From Plasticicumulans lactativorans (GTDB lineage: Bacteria > Pseudomonadota > Gammaproteobacteria > Competibacterales > Competibacteraceae), in contig NZ_SLWY01000024.1 of the NCBI RefSeq assembly GCF_004341245.1, positions 1 through 52,649 of the forward strand: a DNA stretch of 52,649 nt. The letters are read 5' to 3'. Shown here in pieces: positions 10,033 through 18,160 of the stretch. The notes under the pieces are model-generated. The model worked only from the letters and a program-made list of their open reading frames with translations. It was not told the origin of the DNA and ran no database searches. Position 1 is the first letter of the stretch. Each line of letters begins with the position of its first letter. A program made the position numbers and the translations under genes.

Positions 10033-11244
10033 CTACAGCGGCGGTGGCGGCGCCAGCGGGCGGCCGGCCACGGCGGCGCGGCGGCACGCCTCCCAGCGCG
10101 ATTCGAGGTCGAGGCGGCGCAGCGTGTCGGCGTCGCAGCCGGCACTCAGGTCGAAGCCGCGGCACCAGCGGGTGCCGCCGCGCAGGCGCTCGGCGTCGCG
10201 CGCCCACACCGCGCGCGCACGGCCGCCGTCGGGCAGCGTGACCTCGTCGGCGAACTCGGCGGCGAAGGCATCGTCGGGGTCGTGGTCGGTGCAGCGCGCG
10301 CGGCGCTCGCCGCGCACGTCGACCCCGGTGAGCTTGGTGAACGCCGCGCCGGCGGCGGCGGCGAGGCGCGGATCGGGGACGACCATCGCCGCGATCAGCA
10401 GCTCCACCACGGCGGGGTGGCCGTAGGCACCGAGCAGCCCCGGCCCGTCGGCGCCGAGCGCCGGCTGCGCGGCGAGGTGCAGGATCTCGTCGCGCGCCTG
10501 CGGCCCGGCGAGCACCGCGAACAGGCGCACGGCCTCGCGCTGGGCCGCCGGGGCGGCGAGCGCGAGGCGCCGGCACACCTGGAGCAGCCAGGGCTGGCCG
10601 GTCCAGGCCGCGGCTTCGAGCGCAGCGGCGCGTACCCCCGGATCGTCGCCGCGCAGCGCGGATTCCCATGGCCGCGGCGGCACCCTGCCCGGCGGGTCGA
10701 CGCGGGCGACCACCGCCCAGGCCTGCGCGCGCACGCCGGCGTCGGCGTCGTCGAGCAGCGCCTGCAGCCGCGGCGCCAGCGGGTCCATCGCCTTGTGCGC
10801 GGCGAGGGCGGCGGCGGCGGCGATCGCGCGCGGCGCCGTGCCGGAGGCGAACTGCTCGCGCAGCGCGATCACCGTGAGGTCGACCGGCGCGGTGGCGAGG
10901 GCGTCGCGCAGCCCGGCGAGCGCCGCCCCCCCGGCCTCGGCGAAGGCGGCGGTGACCTGCGCCGCGGCGCGCGGCTCGCGCAGGCGCAGCAGCGGGAAGG
11001 CGGCGGCGAAGGCATTGCTGCGGCGCGGTTCGAGGAGTTCCGGCGCAAGCAGCTCCGGCAACATGGAACGCGCCAGCAGCAGGCCCTGCACGTGCGCCTC
11101 GATGCGCTCGTTGAGTTCGGCGACGTCGCGCAGCGTGTGCACGCTCGAGTTCAGGCGCGCACAGCGCTGCGCCCAGAGGAATTCGAGTTCCTCGACGTGC
11201 TCGACCAGGATGTCGTGGATGAACAGGGCGCGCGGGGCGCTCAT
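10033..11244 (-). CDS. TIGR02270-type conserved hypothetical protein of T6SS loci
   Basis: 403 residues from the ATG at 11244; GGAG lies about 10 bases upstream. The N-terminus (APRALFIHDILVEHVEELEF, with WAQR after it) matches the T6SS-linked family I know as TIGR02270. The middle and C-terminal parts are Ala/Leu/Arg-rich short helices with HEAT-like periodicity (for example MDPLAPRLQALLDDADAGVR). No catalytic motif, signal peptide or membrane segment is visible. The start is 25 bases past the stop of the DUF6484 gene, in the same direction, so it is probably in the same transcript. The biochemical role is unknown; HEAT-like solenoids usually bind proteins. The frame continues upstream to 11496, but that part overlaps the preceding gene. 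Confidence 0.8.
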   Translation of the reverse strand: MSAPRALFIHDILVEHVEELEFLWAQRCARLNSSVHTLRDVAELNERIEAHVQGLLLARSMLPELLAPELLEPRRSNAFAAAFPLLRLREPRAAAQVTAAFAEAGGAALAGLRDALATAPVDLTVIALREQFASGTAPRAIAAAAALAAHKAMDPLAPRLQALLDDADAGVRAQAWAVVARVDPPGRVPPRPWESALRGDDPGVRAAALEAAAWTGQPWLLQVCRRLALAAPAAQREAVRLFAVLAGPQARDEILHLAAQPALGADGPGLLGAYGHPAVVELLIAAMVVPDPRLAAAAGAAFTKLTGVDVRGERRARCTDHDPDDAFAAEFADEVTLPDGGRARAVWARDAERLRGGTRWCRGFDLSAGCDADTLRRLDLESRWEACRRAAVAGRPLAPPPPL

Positions 11245-11269
11245 GCCGGTGGCGCTCCAGGCGGCTGCC

Positions 11270-11710
11270 TCAATTGATCGATACCGTGCCGGCCTTGATG
11301 CGCTGCGTGCGCTGCGCGCGCAGCAGGATGTCCTCGCCGCGGATCGCGAGCTTGCCGTCGGCACGCAGCTCGACGGCAGCCTCGCCGCACTTGAGCACGA
11401 GTGACTGACCGGCCTCGATGACCACGCGCTCGGGCGTCGCCGGCGGCTGCGGCGCGCGGTAGCGGCCGATGCGCCCGAGCACCACGCCGGGCGCATCGCC
11501 GGCCGGCGGCTGCACCAGCAGGCGGTCGCCGGGGGCGAGCTCGATGCCGGCGGTGGCGGGGCCTTCGAGCCAGTCGCAGAGGCTTTCGCGGCCGTCGGCC
11601 AGGCGCACGCGCAGGCGGCCGTCGGGCTCGATGGCCAGCAGGGCGGCGGGCTGCGCCGTCGCCGACGCGGGAAAGTCGAGCAGCGGGGTGGTCTGCGCTT
11701 CGGCGCTCAT
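11270..11710 (-). CDS. DUF6484 domain protein (T6SS accessory, function unknown)
   Basis: 146 residues from the ATG at 11710, preceded by GGAGAG at good spacing; a TTG at 11728 in the same frame is less likely. An N-terminal beta-rich domain (AALLAIEPDGRLRVRLADG, then GVVLGRIGRY) is followed by a C-terminal segment resembling the beta-prism tails of spike proteins (VELRADGKLAIRGEDILL) and ending IKAGTVSIN, an ending I associate with DUF6484. Family members sit in T6SS effector islands. It follows the Imm11-type gene by 14 bases. The structural look suggests something that packs against the VgrG/PAAR tip, but this is inference. Confidence 0.75.
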   Translation of the reverse strand: MSAEAQTTPLLDFPASATAQPAALLAIEPDGRLRVRLADGRESLCDWLEGPATAGIELAPGDRLLVQPPAGDAPGVVLGRIGRYRAPQPPATPERVVIEAGQSLVLKCGEAAVELRADGKLAIRGEDILLRAQRTQRIKAGTVSIN

Positions 11711-11724
11711 GCGGTCTCTCCGGT

Positions 11725-12282
11725 TCAACCGGCCCAGTCGGCGGGCACGGTGAAGCTCAGGCTGTCGATGCCGGCCGCCTCGACGGCCTTCCTGACGGAT
11801 TCATGCACCACGATGCCGCTGACCGACTCGGCGAGGCGGAACATCAGCGCGCCGCGCGCCCGCGCCGCGTCGAGCGCCAGCGAATCGAAGTCCACCGACA
11901 CCATCGGTCCGTCGGGCGCGACATAGATGGATTTCGCCAGATCCGCCGCCGCGATCACGCCGATGATGTTGAAGGCCAGATGGTCGGCGTGGATCTGGCC
12001 GCTGTCCTCGTCCTTGATCTCGGCCCGGTAGACGTCGAGGTTGCTGACCCCGGCTTCCTGCAGCGCCCGGTGCAGGCGGGCGCTCATCAGCGGCAGCGGC
12101 ACCTTCACCAGTTCGGTCAGCACGCTCTTCCTGCGCATCTTGACCGTCGCCCGCACCGGCTCGGGCATCGGCGGATCGAAGCGGCGACCGAGGATCCAGC
12201 TGCGACCGGGCCGATCGGGCCGGTAGGTGACCATCGCCGGGTAGTGGCCCGCCGGCGCCCGGCAGTCGAGCATGTAGTACAT
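11725..12282 (-). CDS. Imm11/DUF1629-type protein, candidate immunity protein for the adjacent AHH toxin
   Basis: 185 residues from the ATG at 12282, with GGGAGG just upstream; the open frame extends to 12321 but has no such site there. The C-terminal half carries the pattern I associate with Imm11 (MXAN_0049-type, DUF1629): HLAFNIIGVIAAADLAKS, then a strand-rich region and RLAESVSGIVVHESVRKAVE. No signal peptide or membrane segment is seen, so it would act in the cytoplasm, where a nuclease toxin must be neutralised. It lies 43 bases downstream of the AHH toxin gene in the same direction, the usual place for immunity. Imm11-like proteins are linked to several toxin types, so pairing with AHH rests on position. 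Confidence 0.72.
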   Translation of the reverse strand: MYYMLDCRAPAGHYPAMVTYRPDRPGRSWILGRRFDPPMPEPVRATVKMRRKSVLTELVKVPLPLMSARLHRALQEAGVSNLDVYRAEIKDEDSGQIHADHLAFNIIGVIAAADLAKSIYVAPDGPMVSVDFDSLALDAARARGALMFRLAESVSGIVVHESVRKAVEAAGIDSLSFTVPADWAG

Positions 12283-12325
12283 CACGCCCCTCCCGCGCAG
12301 CCGCCGGCCCGCACCGCGCACCCGC

Positions 12326-13402
12326 TCATCCGCCGCCCCCCTGGCGGTTGCGCACGTGGGCGAGCACCCAGTCCGAGGTGTAGAGCTTGTCCGACCAGCG
12401 CCCGCCGCTCAGGTAGCCGCGCAGCGAGGCCGACAGCCCGTTCAGCCGCGCCACCAGCCCGAACGGCGTGGGGACACCGAGATCCTTGATCTTCTTGGCT
12501 TTCTCCTTGCAATCCGGACAGTTCTTCTCGTCCACCTGCTTTTCCTTCAGCAACAGGTAGTTGGCGTGGATCTTCTCGAGGTGCTCGAGGACGTAGTTGC
12601 TGTAGGGCTCGTGACGGTCGTGGAACTGCGCGCGCGTCAGCTTCATCGCCAGGCTGACGTAGCGCCACTTGCGGTTGTTCGGGTCGGCCTGGAAGTTGGC
12701 GCCGCTCAGGCGGTTGGAGCTCGGCGCGCCGTCGATGATCGGGCCGCCGTCGGCGAGCCCGTCCATCGCACCGACCGCCCCTTCGTTGAGATCGACATCG
12801 ACGCCGACGTCGTCTGGGTATTCGACGTCGTCGTCCTCGTTGCTGTCGTCCCCCTCCCACACGCCCATGCCGCCGCGCCCACCGCCGACCGCGTAGTTGC
12901 CGGGCAGGAAGACGCCGTTCTCGACGCCATTGACGTCATAGCCGACGTCCGCCCACACCACGCCGTTGCTGAAGCTGTCGTCCTTGAGGTCCTCGCTGTC
13001 GTTCTTCTTGACCATGAACTCCAGCAGCTGCGAGCGCTTGAGCGATTCCTGCGCGGGGATGCAGTGGTGCGCCGCACAGGTGACCGGGTAGGCGTGCTGG
13101 TAGAGCTTGCTGGTGGCGTCCTTGCGGATGTTCAGCAGCACCGGCCGCGGCTTGCGCGAGCCCTTCTTGTGCAGCGCATGGCCGGGGATGTCGCGCGGAT
13201 TCAGGATCGGCGACTGGTCCTCGCGCAGTTTCGAGTACAGGTGCGTGCTGGAGCCGTTCTTCATCTTGCGCGCGAGCGTGCCGCCGACACCGATCAGGTC
13301 GTTGTCGACCTTCGGCGGCGTCGGCGTTTCGTGGTCGAAGGGACACTTGGTCTCGTCCTCGTTGACCATGCCGATCGCCACGCCCTCCACGACCTCGGTC
13401 AT
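12326..13402 (-). CDS. AHH-family (HNH/Endo VII-like) nuclease toxin, predicted T6SS effector
   Basis: 358 residues. The N-terminal 50 residues contain KCPFDHETPTPP and DLIGVGGTLARKM, a lead-in I associate with T6SS cargo carried with PAAR-like proteins. The AHH nuclease signature follows: CAAHHCIP (Ala111-His112-His113), then NGVVWADVGYDVNGVENGVF at about 146-165, and after an insertion QFHDRHEPYSNYVLEHL (about 259-275; His261, His264). The insertion (about 177-240) is strongly acidic (DDSNEDDDVEYPDD). A CPDC pair at 295-298 may bind zinc. AHH domains are predicted metal-dependent DNases/RNases of polymorphic toxin systems. The start lies 7 bases after the stop of the PAAR-like gene, and the candidate immunity gene follows. 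No signal peptide is present, which fits T6SS delivery. Confidence 0.85.
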   Translation of the reverse strand: MTEVVEGVAIGMVNEDETKCPFDHETPTPPKVDNDLIGVGGTLARKMKNGSSTHLYSKLREDQSPILNPRDIPGHALHKKGSRKPRPVLLNIRKDATSKLYQHAYPVTCAAHHCIPAQESLKRSQLLEFMVKKNDSEDLKDDSFSNGVVWADVGYDVNGVENGVFLPGNYAVGGGRGGMGVWEGDDSNEDDDVEYPDDVGVDVDLNEGAVGAMDGLADGGPIIDGAPSSNRLSGANFQADPNNRKWRYVSLAMKLTRAQFHDRHEPYSNYVLEHLEKIHANYLLLKEKQVDEKNCPDCKEKAKKIKDLGVPTPFGLVARLNGLSASLRGYLSGGRWSDKLYTSDWVLAHVRNRQGGGG

Positions 13403-13409
13403 CGCCGCC

Positions 13410-13793
13410 TCACCCGCAGATGTTCTTCTTGTTGTGCCAGAGCATGTCGCCCATGCGGCAGACGTTCTTGCCTTCCAGCATCACGTTGAACGAGTACAGC
13501 AGGAACTCGCACTCCTGCTTGAAGGTGCTGCTCATCACCCCGCCGGCGACGCCGGCCTCGTCGCCGGCGCTCATCATGTACTTGGCACCCTTGACCATGA
13601 TCATGTTGCCGCCGTCGGCCTCGACCGTGGTGGTGCCGCCGCTGGTGTCGGACGACTTGCCGATGTTCGGGTAGGGGATCGGCACCGGCGGCGCCGGCGG
13701 CGCCGGCGTCTTGCAGACGTCGGGGAACACCATGCTCATGCCGCCGCTGCCCTTGTGGGCGAAGCCGGTGATGTTGTGGACGGTACACGGCAT
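13410..13793 (-). CDS. DUF4150 / Tox-PAAR-like spike-tip protein
   Basis: 127 residues; ATG at 13793 with AGGAGG about 9 bases upstream. The sequence (KGSGGMSMVFPDVCKTPAPP, IPYPNIGKSS, FLLYSFNVMLEGKNVCRMGD) is typical of DUF4150, the PAAR-like domain that caps VgrG in T6SS loci lacking a classical PAAR gene. Conserved Cys and His residues (C27, C94, C111, H120, C126 by approximate count) probably hold zinc at the tip. It is followed directly by the AHH toxin and preceded by the ketosynthase-like and DUF2169 genes, so it probably docks that toxin on the spike. Length is normal for a stand-alone PAAR-like protein. Confidence 0.9.
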   Translation of the reverse strand: MPCTVHNITGFAHKGSGGMSMVFPDVCKTPAPPAPPVPIPYPNIGKSSDTSGGTTTVEADGGNMIMVKGAKYMMSAGDEAGVAGGVMSSTFKQECEFLLYSFNVMLEGKNVCRMGDMLWHNKKNICG

Positions 13794-13839
13794 CGGCGGG
13801 GGCCTCCTGCGTCAGGGATATCGCGCAACGCGCCTGAGT

Positions 13840-14898
13840 CTAGCCCAGCCGCCCGAGCAGCGCGGCGGCGCGGTCCTCGCGATCGGAGGAGGCGTACACC
13901 AGCACCGGGCCGCGCCGGTAGCCGTGGCGCAGGCCGTGCGCGGCGAGCGCGAACATCACCGCGCCATGGGCGGCGCCGAGGTCGCCGAAACCCTCGGCGG
14001 GGTGCTCCATCTGGTGGTCCTCGGCGAAGGCCGCACGGTTGCGCAGGAAGGCGGTACCGAACTCGCGCCCCCAGTAGCGCTCGCCGTTGAAGCTCGCGTA
14101 CACGCAGCCGATCGGCGCCGGCGGCGGCGCCTCGGCGAACAGCGCGGCGAAGGCCGCGGCGAGCCCCTCGCCGAGGTACGGCGCCTCGGCGTAGAGGTGG
14201 CCGGGCTCCTGGCCGACGCCGTTGCCGAGCACCTGCGCCAGCGGTGCGAGTGCATGCCGCTCGGCGGCGCGGCGGCTCGCCAGCAGCGCGAAGCCGGCGC
14301 CCTCGCCGGGAGTGAAGCCGTCGCTGACGGTATCCCCGCGGATGCGCCCTTCCAGGTCGAGCGTGCCGAGCACGTAGAGGTCGACCAGCGAATCGACGCC
14401 GCCGACCAGCACGAACTCCGCCTCGCCGCGGGTGATGCGCGCGCACGCCTGGCGCACCGCGGCGAGGCCGGCGGCGCGCCCGCGCGCGACCGCGACGCTG
14501 GCGGCGATGTCGAGCGGGATGCCGGCCTGGCGCGCGAGGCGGCTGAGGAACTGCGGCGGGCGCAGCGGCTGCGTGGTGTGGTGCTCCGGCAGGCCGAGCA
14601 GCAGCGGCACGCGCACGCCCGCGGGCAGGGCGGCGAGCGTCTCGGCGAGCGCGACGTGGCCGAGGCGCAGCATGCGCGCCTCGCGGTACTGCAGGCGCTC
14701 CCCGGCGAAGGCGGCGTCGAGCGGCGGCAGGCCCTCGTCGGGCACCACGGCGACGATGAAGCGCTCGAAGCGCCGGTCGCGCCATTCGATCGCGCGCTGG
14801 CGGGCGATGCGCGCGCGCGCCGACATCGCGGTTTCGGCGAGGCTCAGGCCGATCGACGTCACCACGCCGGCGCCGACGACCAGGACCGCTTCGGCCAT
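13840..14898 (-). CDS. Ketosynthase/thiolase-fold protein of T6SS effector module, catalytic residues missing
   Basis: 352 residues. The thiolase fold is visible from VVGAGVVTSIGLSLAETA at the N-terminus, GEAEFVLVGGVDSLVD at about 158-173, GFTPGEGAGFALL near 194-206 and GFGDLGAAHGAVMFALAAHG near the end. The nucleophilic Cys of 3-oxoacyl-ACP synthases should lie 26 residues before the VGG; here that position is Arg141 in AVARGRAAG, with no Cys close by. The two catalytic His motifs also seem lost (YASFNGERYWG and GDLGAA in place of AHGT and GHTLGAA). It is therefore probably a structural or chaperone protein, not an enzyme. Such proteins are common between DUF2169 and PAAR-like genes. It starts 3 bases past the DUF2169 stop. 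Confidence 0.82.
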   Translation of the reverse strand: MAEAVLVVGAGVVTSIGLSLAETAMSARARIARQRAIEWRDRRFERFIVAVVPDEGLPPLDAAFAGERLQYREARMLRLGHVALAETLAALPAGVRVPLLLGLPEHHTTQPLRPPQFLSRLARQAGIPLDIAASVAVARGRAAGLAAVRQACARITRGEAEFVLVGGVDSLVDLYVLGTLDLEGRIRGDTVSDGFTPGEGAGFALLASRRAAERHALAPLAQVLGNGVGQEPGHLYAEAPYLGEGLAAAFAALFAEAPPPAPIGCVYASFNGERYWGREFGTAFLRNRAAFAEDHQMEHPAEGFGDLGAAHGAVMFALAAHGLRHGYRRGPVLVYASSDREDRAAALLGRLG

Positions 14899-14901
14899 CG
14901 C

Positions 14902-15927
14902 TCAGCCCTCCCCGCCGTGGCCGTACTCGGCGCAGCGCACGTGCACCTCGCTGAGCCTGAGCGCGTGCTTGTCGACCGGCTGGCAGGCGCGCCACACCAG
15001 CTGCAGCCGCGCCAGATCGGGTTCGAGCACCACGGTGTCGAGCGCCGCCGGCTGCGGGATCTCGCGCCCGGCGAAGTGGAACACCGTCGCCAGCGTGCAC
15101 ACCGGCAGCTTGAAGCGCAGCGGCGCCTCGGCCGTGACGCCGCTCAGTTCGACCGGCTCGCCGCCCTGCAGGTAAGCCGGCGCGACCAGTTCCGGCGCCG
15201 CCACGTTGAGGAAGCGCGGGTCGAAGTCGAGCGGCAGATAGGGCGCGCGCGTGGCCTGCCAGGCCGCATCGTAGGTGCCGGCGTAGGCGCGCCGCGGCAG
15301 CCAGGCCGGGGCGACCGGGGCGACGCCCGCCGGCGGCGGGCGGTCCTGCGGGCGGGCGATCAGCGCGCGCGGGTCCTCGATGTTCGGCAGCGGCCGGCCA
15401 TCGGGGTTGCGCAGCGTCGGCCCCGCCAGCAGGCCGCGCCCGACCGGGTTGCGCGGCTCGGACTCGGGCGGCTTGCCCTCGTCGGCCGCGGCGATGCCGC
15501 CGAAGGCGAGTTCCCAGCGCAGCGGCAGGCGCTCGAAGGGCTCCGGCGCCGAGATGCGCGCGCCGTCGCCGGCGCCCTCCCAGCGGCGCTCGCCGAACAC
15601 GCGCAGCGTCCGCGCCACCGGCCCGACCCGCAGGCCGACGTCGAGCACGCGCACCGGGCGCGCTGCGACCGCGTGGCCGAGCAGCATGATGTCGGTGGCG
15701 GGCTTGGTGAGCGTGAAGTCGGCCGCCGCGCGCAGGCCGCTCGTCGCCGGGTCACCCCAGTAGACGTCGGCCGCGAGCAGCGGCACCGGCTTCGGCAGCA
15801 GTTCGGGGCCCTGCGGACCGAGGCGGAAACTCGCCTTCACGGTGAGGTACACGCACTCGATGCCGGCGGGGTTCGGGAAGACGGCGATCGCCGCCGCGAA
15901 CGGGGTGTGATTGCGCAGTTGCAGCAC
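14902..15927 (-). CDS. DUF2169 family T6SS effector adaptor/chaperone
   Basis: 341 residues, with a GTG start at 15927 only 6 bases after the vgrG stop; an ATG a few bases upstream is in another frame. The opening (LQLRNHTPFAAAIAVFPNPA, VYLTVKASFRL, LLAADVYWGDPATSGL) and the core (KPATDIMLLGHAVA, RTLRVFGERRW, PLRWELAFGG) are characteristic of DUF2169. The family co-occurs with VgrG and PAAR-like effectors and is known as an adaptor that loads PAAR-like cargo on the spike. Its place between vgrG and the PAAR-like/toxin genes fits. No signal peptide or membrane segment. The ribosome site is weak, suggesting translational coupling to vgrG. Confidence 0.88.
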   Translation of the reverse strand: MLQLRNHTPFAAAIAVFPNPAGIECVYLTVKASFRLGPQGPELLPKPVPLLAADVYWGDPATSGLRAAADFTLTKPATDIMLLGHAVAARPVRVLDVGLRVGPVARTLRVFGERRWEGAGDGARISAPEPFERLPLRWELAFGGIAAADEGKPPESEPRNPVGRGLLAGPTLRNPDGRPLPNIEDPRALIARPQDRPPPAGVAPVAPAWLPRRAYAGTYDAAWQATRAPYLPLDFDPRFLNVAAPELVAPAYLQGGEPVELSGVTAEAPLRFKLPVCTLATVFHFAGREIPQPAALDTVVLEPDLARLQLVWRACQPVDKHALRLSEVHVRCAEYGHGGEG

Positions 15928-15933
15928 GAGGCA

Positions 15934-18018
15934 TCAGTTCTCGGCGATCTTCGAGCCTTTCAGCACCATGTCGCCCGAGGCCTTGACGCCGATCTTGCCC
16001 GAGCCGGTGATGGTGATGTCCTTGCCCTTGATCTGGATGGTGCCGTCCTTCTTCATGATGATGCTGGCGTCGCCGGTCTTCAGCGTGATCTCGTCGCCGG
16101 CCTCCAGGTAGAACTTCTTGGACACCTGCAGCTTGTCGTCCTTGCCGATCGAGGTCTCGCGGTTCTCGCCGACCTCGCGCGTCTCGTTCTTGGCGACGCT
16201 GGTCTTCAGGTGCTGGCCGATGTCTATGGTCTCGTCCTTGCCGACGCTGTGGGTGCGGTTCTGGCCGACGGTGAGCGCCTCGTCCTTGCCGACATCCATC
16301 GTGCGGTTCTCGCCGATGCTGACGGTCTCGTTCTTGCCGACGCTCTCGGTGCGGTCGACGCCGATGCTGATGGTTTCGTTGTGGTCGACCGACTCGGTGC
16401 GGTCGTGGCCGATGCTGACGGTTTCGTCGTTGTCGACGGTCTTGCTGCGATTGTGGCCGACCCAGTGGCCTTCGTCGTTCTCGACCTCGATGTCCTGGTT
16501 CTTCTCGGCATGGACCAGCAGGTGCTCGGAGCCCTTCTTGTCCTCCATGCGGATCTCGTTGCAGTTGGCCGCCGCCCCCTGCAGCGTCGAGCGGCTGCGC
16601 AGGCCGCTCTGGGTCTTGTTGTCGGGCAGCGCGAAGGGCACGGCGTTGGTGCCGTTGTAGACGCGCCCGGTGATGATCGGCCGGTCCGGATCGCCCTCGA
16701 GGAACTCGACGATGACCTCCTGGCCGATGCGCGGGATGTGCATCGCGCCCCAGCCCGCGCCCGCCCACACCTGCGACACGCGGATCCAGCACGAGCTGTG
16801 CTCGTCGCTCGCGTCATGGCGGTCCCAGTGGAAGTGCACCTTCACGCGGCCGTACTCGTCGGTCCAGATCTCCTCGCCGGAGGGGCCGACCACGATCGCC
16901 GTCTGCGGGCCGTACACCAGCGGCTTGGGGGTTTCGAGCGCGGCGCGGAACGGCGTCTGCGCGTCGATCGCCACCAGCGTGACGTCGAAGGTGGCGTCGC
17001 TGCCGCCGCTGCGCTCGCCGACCTCGTAGCTCGGCAGGCGCAGCGCGTAGCGCGCCTCCACCGCCAGGTGCTCGATGTTGCGCTCGCTCGCCGGGCAGCC
17101 CTTGATCTCGAACAGGTCGCCGCAACCGACGGCGCGCGCGTTGCCGCGCAGCACCACCTGCTCGCCGCGGGCGTTGACCGCCTCCAGGCGCGCCCGCGCG
17201 TACTGCTCGCCGTCGGCGTTGACGCTGTACTCGCCGGGGTAGTCGAACAGCTCGAACTGGCTCGCCGTCGCCTCGCCCTGCGACACCGCGTCGAGCGGCG
17301 TCGACGGCGTGATGAAGTGGAAGTCCTTCAGCGCGACCGCCGCGGTCTGCACCTCGTTCTCGACCGACCAGGCGTAGAGGTGGTCCTCCTTGCGCCGCTC
17401 GACGTTGTCCTGGGGAAAGTACGGCAGCACCCCGCCGCCGGCGGGGCGCGCGTGCGCGCTGACGCCGTCGGCGAGCACCAGCGTGTGCTTGCCGGCCTCG
17501 TGGCGGAAGAAGTAGTAGATGCCCTCGCCTTCCAGCAGCCGGTTGACGAAGTTGAAGGCGGTCTCGCGGTACTGCACGCAGAACTCCCACGTGCGGTAGC
17601 TGCCGTTGAGCTCGATGCTGACGTCGCTGAAGCCGTGGTCGTCGAACACCTGCTTGACGATGTCGGGGACGGTCATCTCCTGGAAGATGCGGCAGTCGGC
17701 GCTGCGCGTCAGCAGCCACAGCCACGGCCGCAGCCACGCGCGGAAGGCGGGCAGCCCGGCGTCGTTGCCGACCCGCACGAAGCGCACGACGCGACCGTGG
17801 AAGTAGCGCGTGCCGCCGGCGGTGGTCAGCTCGACGCAGAGTTCCTTGCCGAACACGTCGGCGAGCGCCAGCGCGGCGTTCTCGCTGACCAGGTCGAGTT
17901 CGTACTCGAACGGCGTCGACAGCCGTTCGCGCCCGCTCATGCCGCGCAGCAGCAGGGTGCCCTCGGCCAGGTCGGGCGAGGTGACGGTGGCGAGACGATG
18001 GGTTTGCGTGATCGGCAT
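15934..18018 (-). CDS. vgrG: VgrG/TssI spike protein
   Basis: 694 residues from the ATG at 18018. The gp27-like part (about 1-370) includes FEYELDLVSENAAL and YFHGRVVRFVRVG; the gp5 OB-fold (about 380-455) has VKVHFHWDRHD, CWIRVSQVWAGAGWGAMHIP and GQEVIVEFLEGDPDRP. From about 510 to 640 there is a string of short needle repeats (VGHNRSKTVDNDETVSIGHD and variants with SVGKNE/TVSIGENRT), then a DUF2345-like end (YLEAGDEITLKTGDASIIM, GSGKIGVKASGDMVLKG). VgrG trimers form the membrane-puncturing spike on the Hcp tube. There is no extra toxin domain at the C-terminus, so cargo is expected to be carried by the downstream DUF2169/DUF4150 module. The frame opens at 18123, but homology begins at MPITQTHRLA. 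Confidence 0.95.
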   Translation of the reverse strand: MPITQTHRLATVTSPDLAEGTLLLRGMSGRERLSTPFEYELDLVSENAALALADVFGKELCVELTTAGGTRYFHGRVVRFVRVGNDAGLPAFRAWLRPWLWLLTRSADCRIFQEMTVPDIVKQVFDDHGFSDVSIELNGSYRTWEFCVQYRETAFNFVNRLLEGEGIYYFFRHEAGKHTLVLADGVSAHARPAGGGVLPYFPQDNVERRKEDHLYAWSVENEVQTAAVALKDFHFITPSTPLDAVSQGEATASQFELFDYPGEYSVNADGEQYARARLEAVNARGEQVVLRGNARAVGCGDLFEIKGCPASERNIEHLAVEARYALRLPSYEVGERSGGSDATFDVTLVAIDAQTPFRAALETPKPLVYGPQTAIVVGPSGEEIWTDEYGRVKVHFHWDRHDASDEHSSCWIRVSQVWAGAGWGAMHIPRIGQEVIVEFLEGDPDRPIITGRVYNGTNAVPFALPDNKTQSGLRSRSTLQGAAANCNEIRMEDKKGSEHLLVHAEKNQDIEVENDEGHWVGHNRSKTVDNDETVSIGHDRTESVDHNETISIGVDRTESVGKNETVSIGENRTMDVGKDEALTVGQNRTHSVGKDETIDIGQHLKTSVAKNETREVGENRETSIGKDDKLQVSKKFYLEAGDEITLKTGDASIIMKKDGTIQIKGKDITITGSGKIGVKASGDMVLKGSKIAEN

Positions 18019-18160
18019 GTCCGTTCGTCCGGAGGTCTCGGCAGGGTCGATCGCAACGCGGGGACAGGGCGGCCACCGGCGGGTGGGCCGCGCCCGGCAC
18101 GGGCGCCGCAGGGCGCCCAGCAACTATAGCCGGCGGCCGCCGCGCTGCGCGCGGCGCCGT

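Noticed and set aside
18123-18128. TATAGT-like -10 box on the minus strand upstream of vgrG
   Set aside because: No -35 element at 16-18 bases; the upstream sequence is an 8-bp GC hairpin (18138-18156). May be chance.
13711-18129. Long plus-strand open frame antisense to the vgrG-DUF4150 module
   Set aside because: Low-complexity shadow of clear minus-strand genes; no ribosome site or family match.
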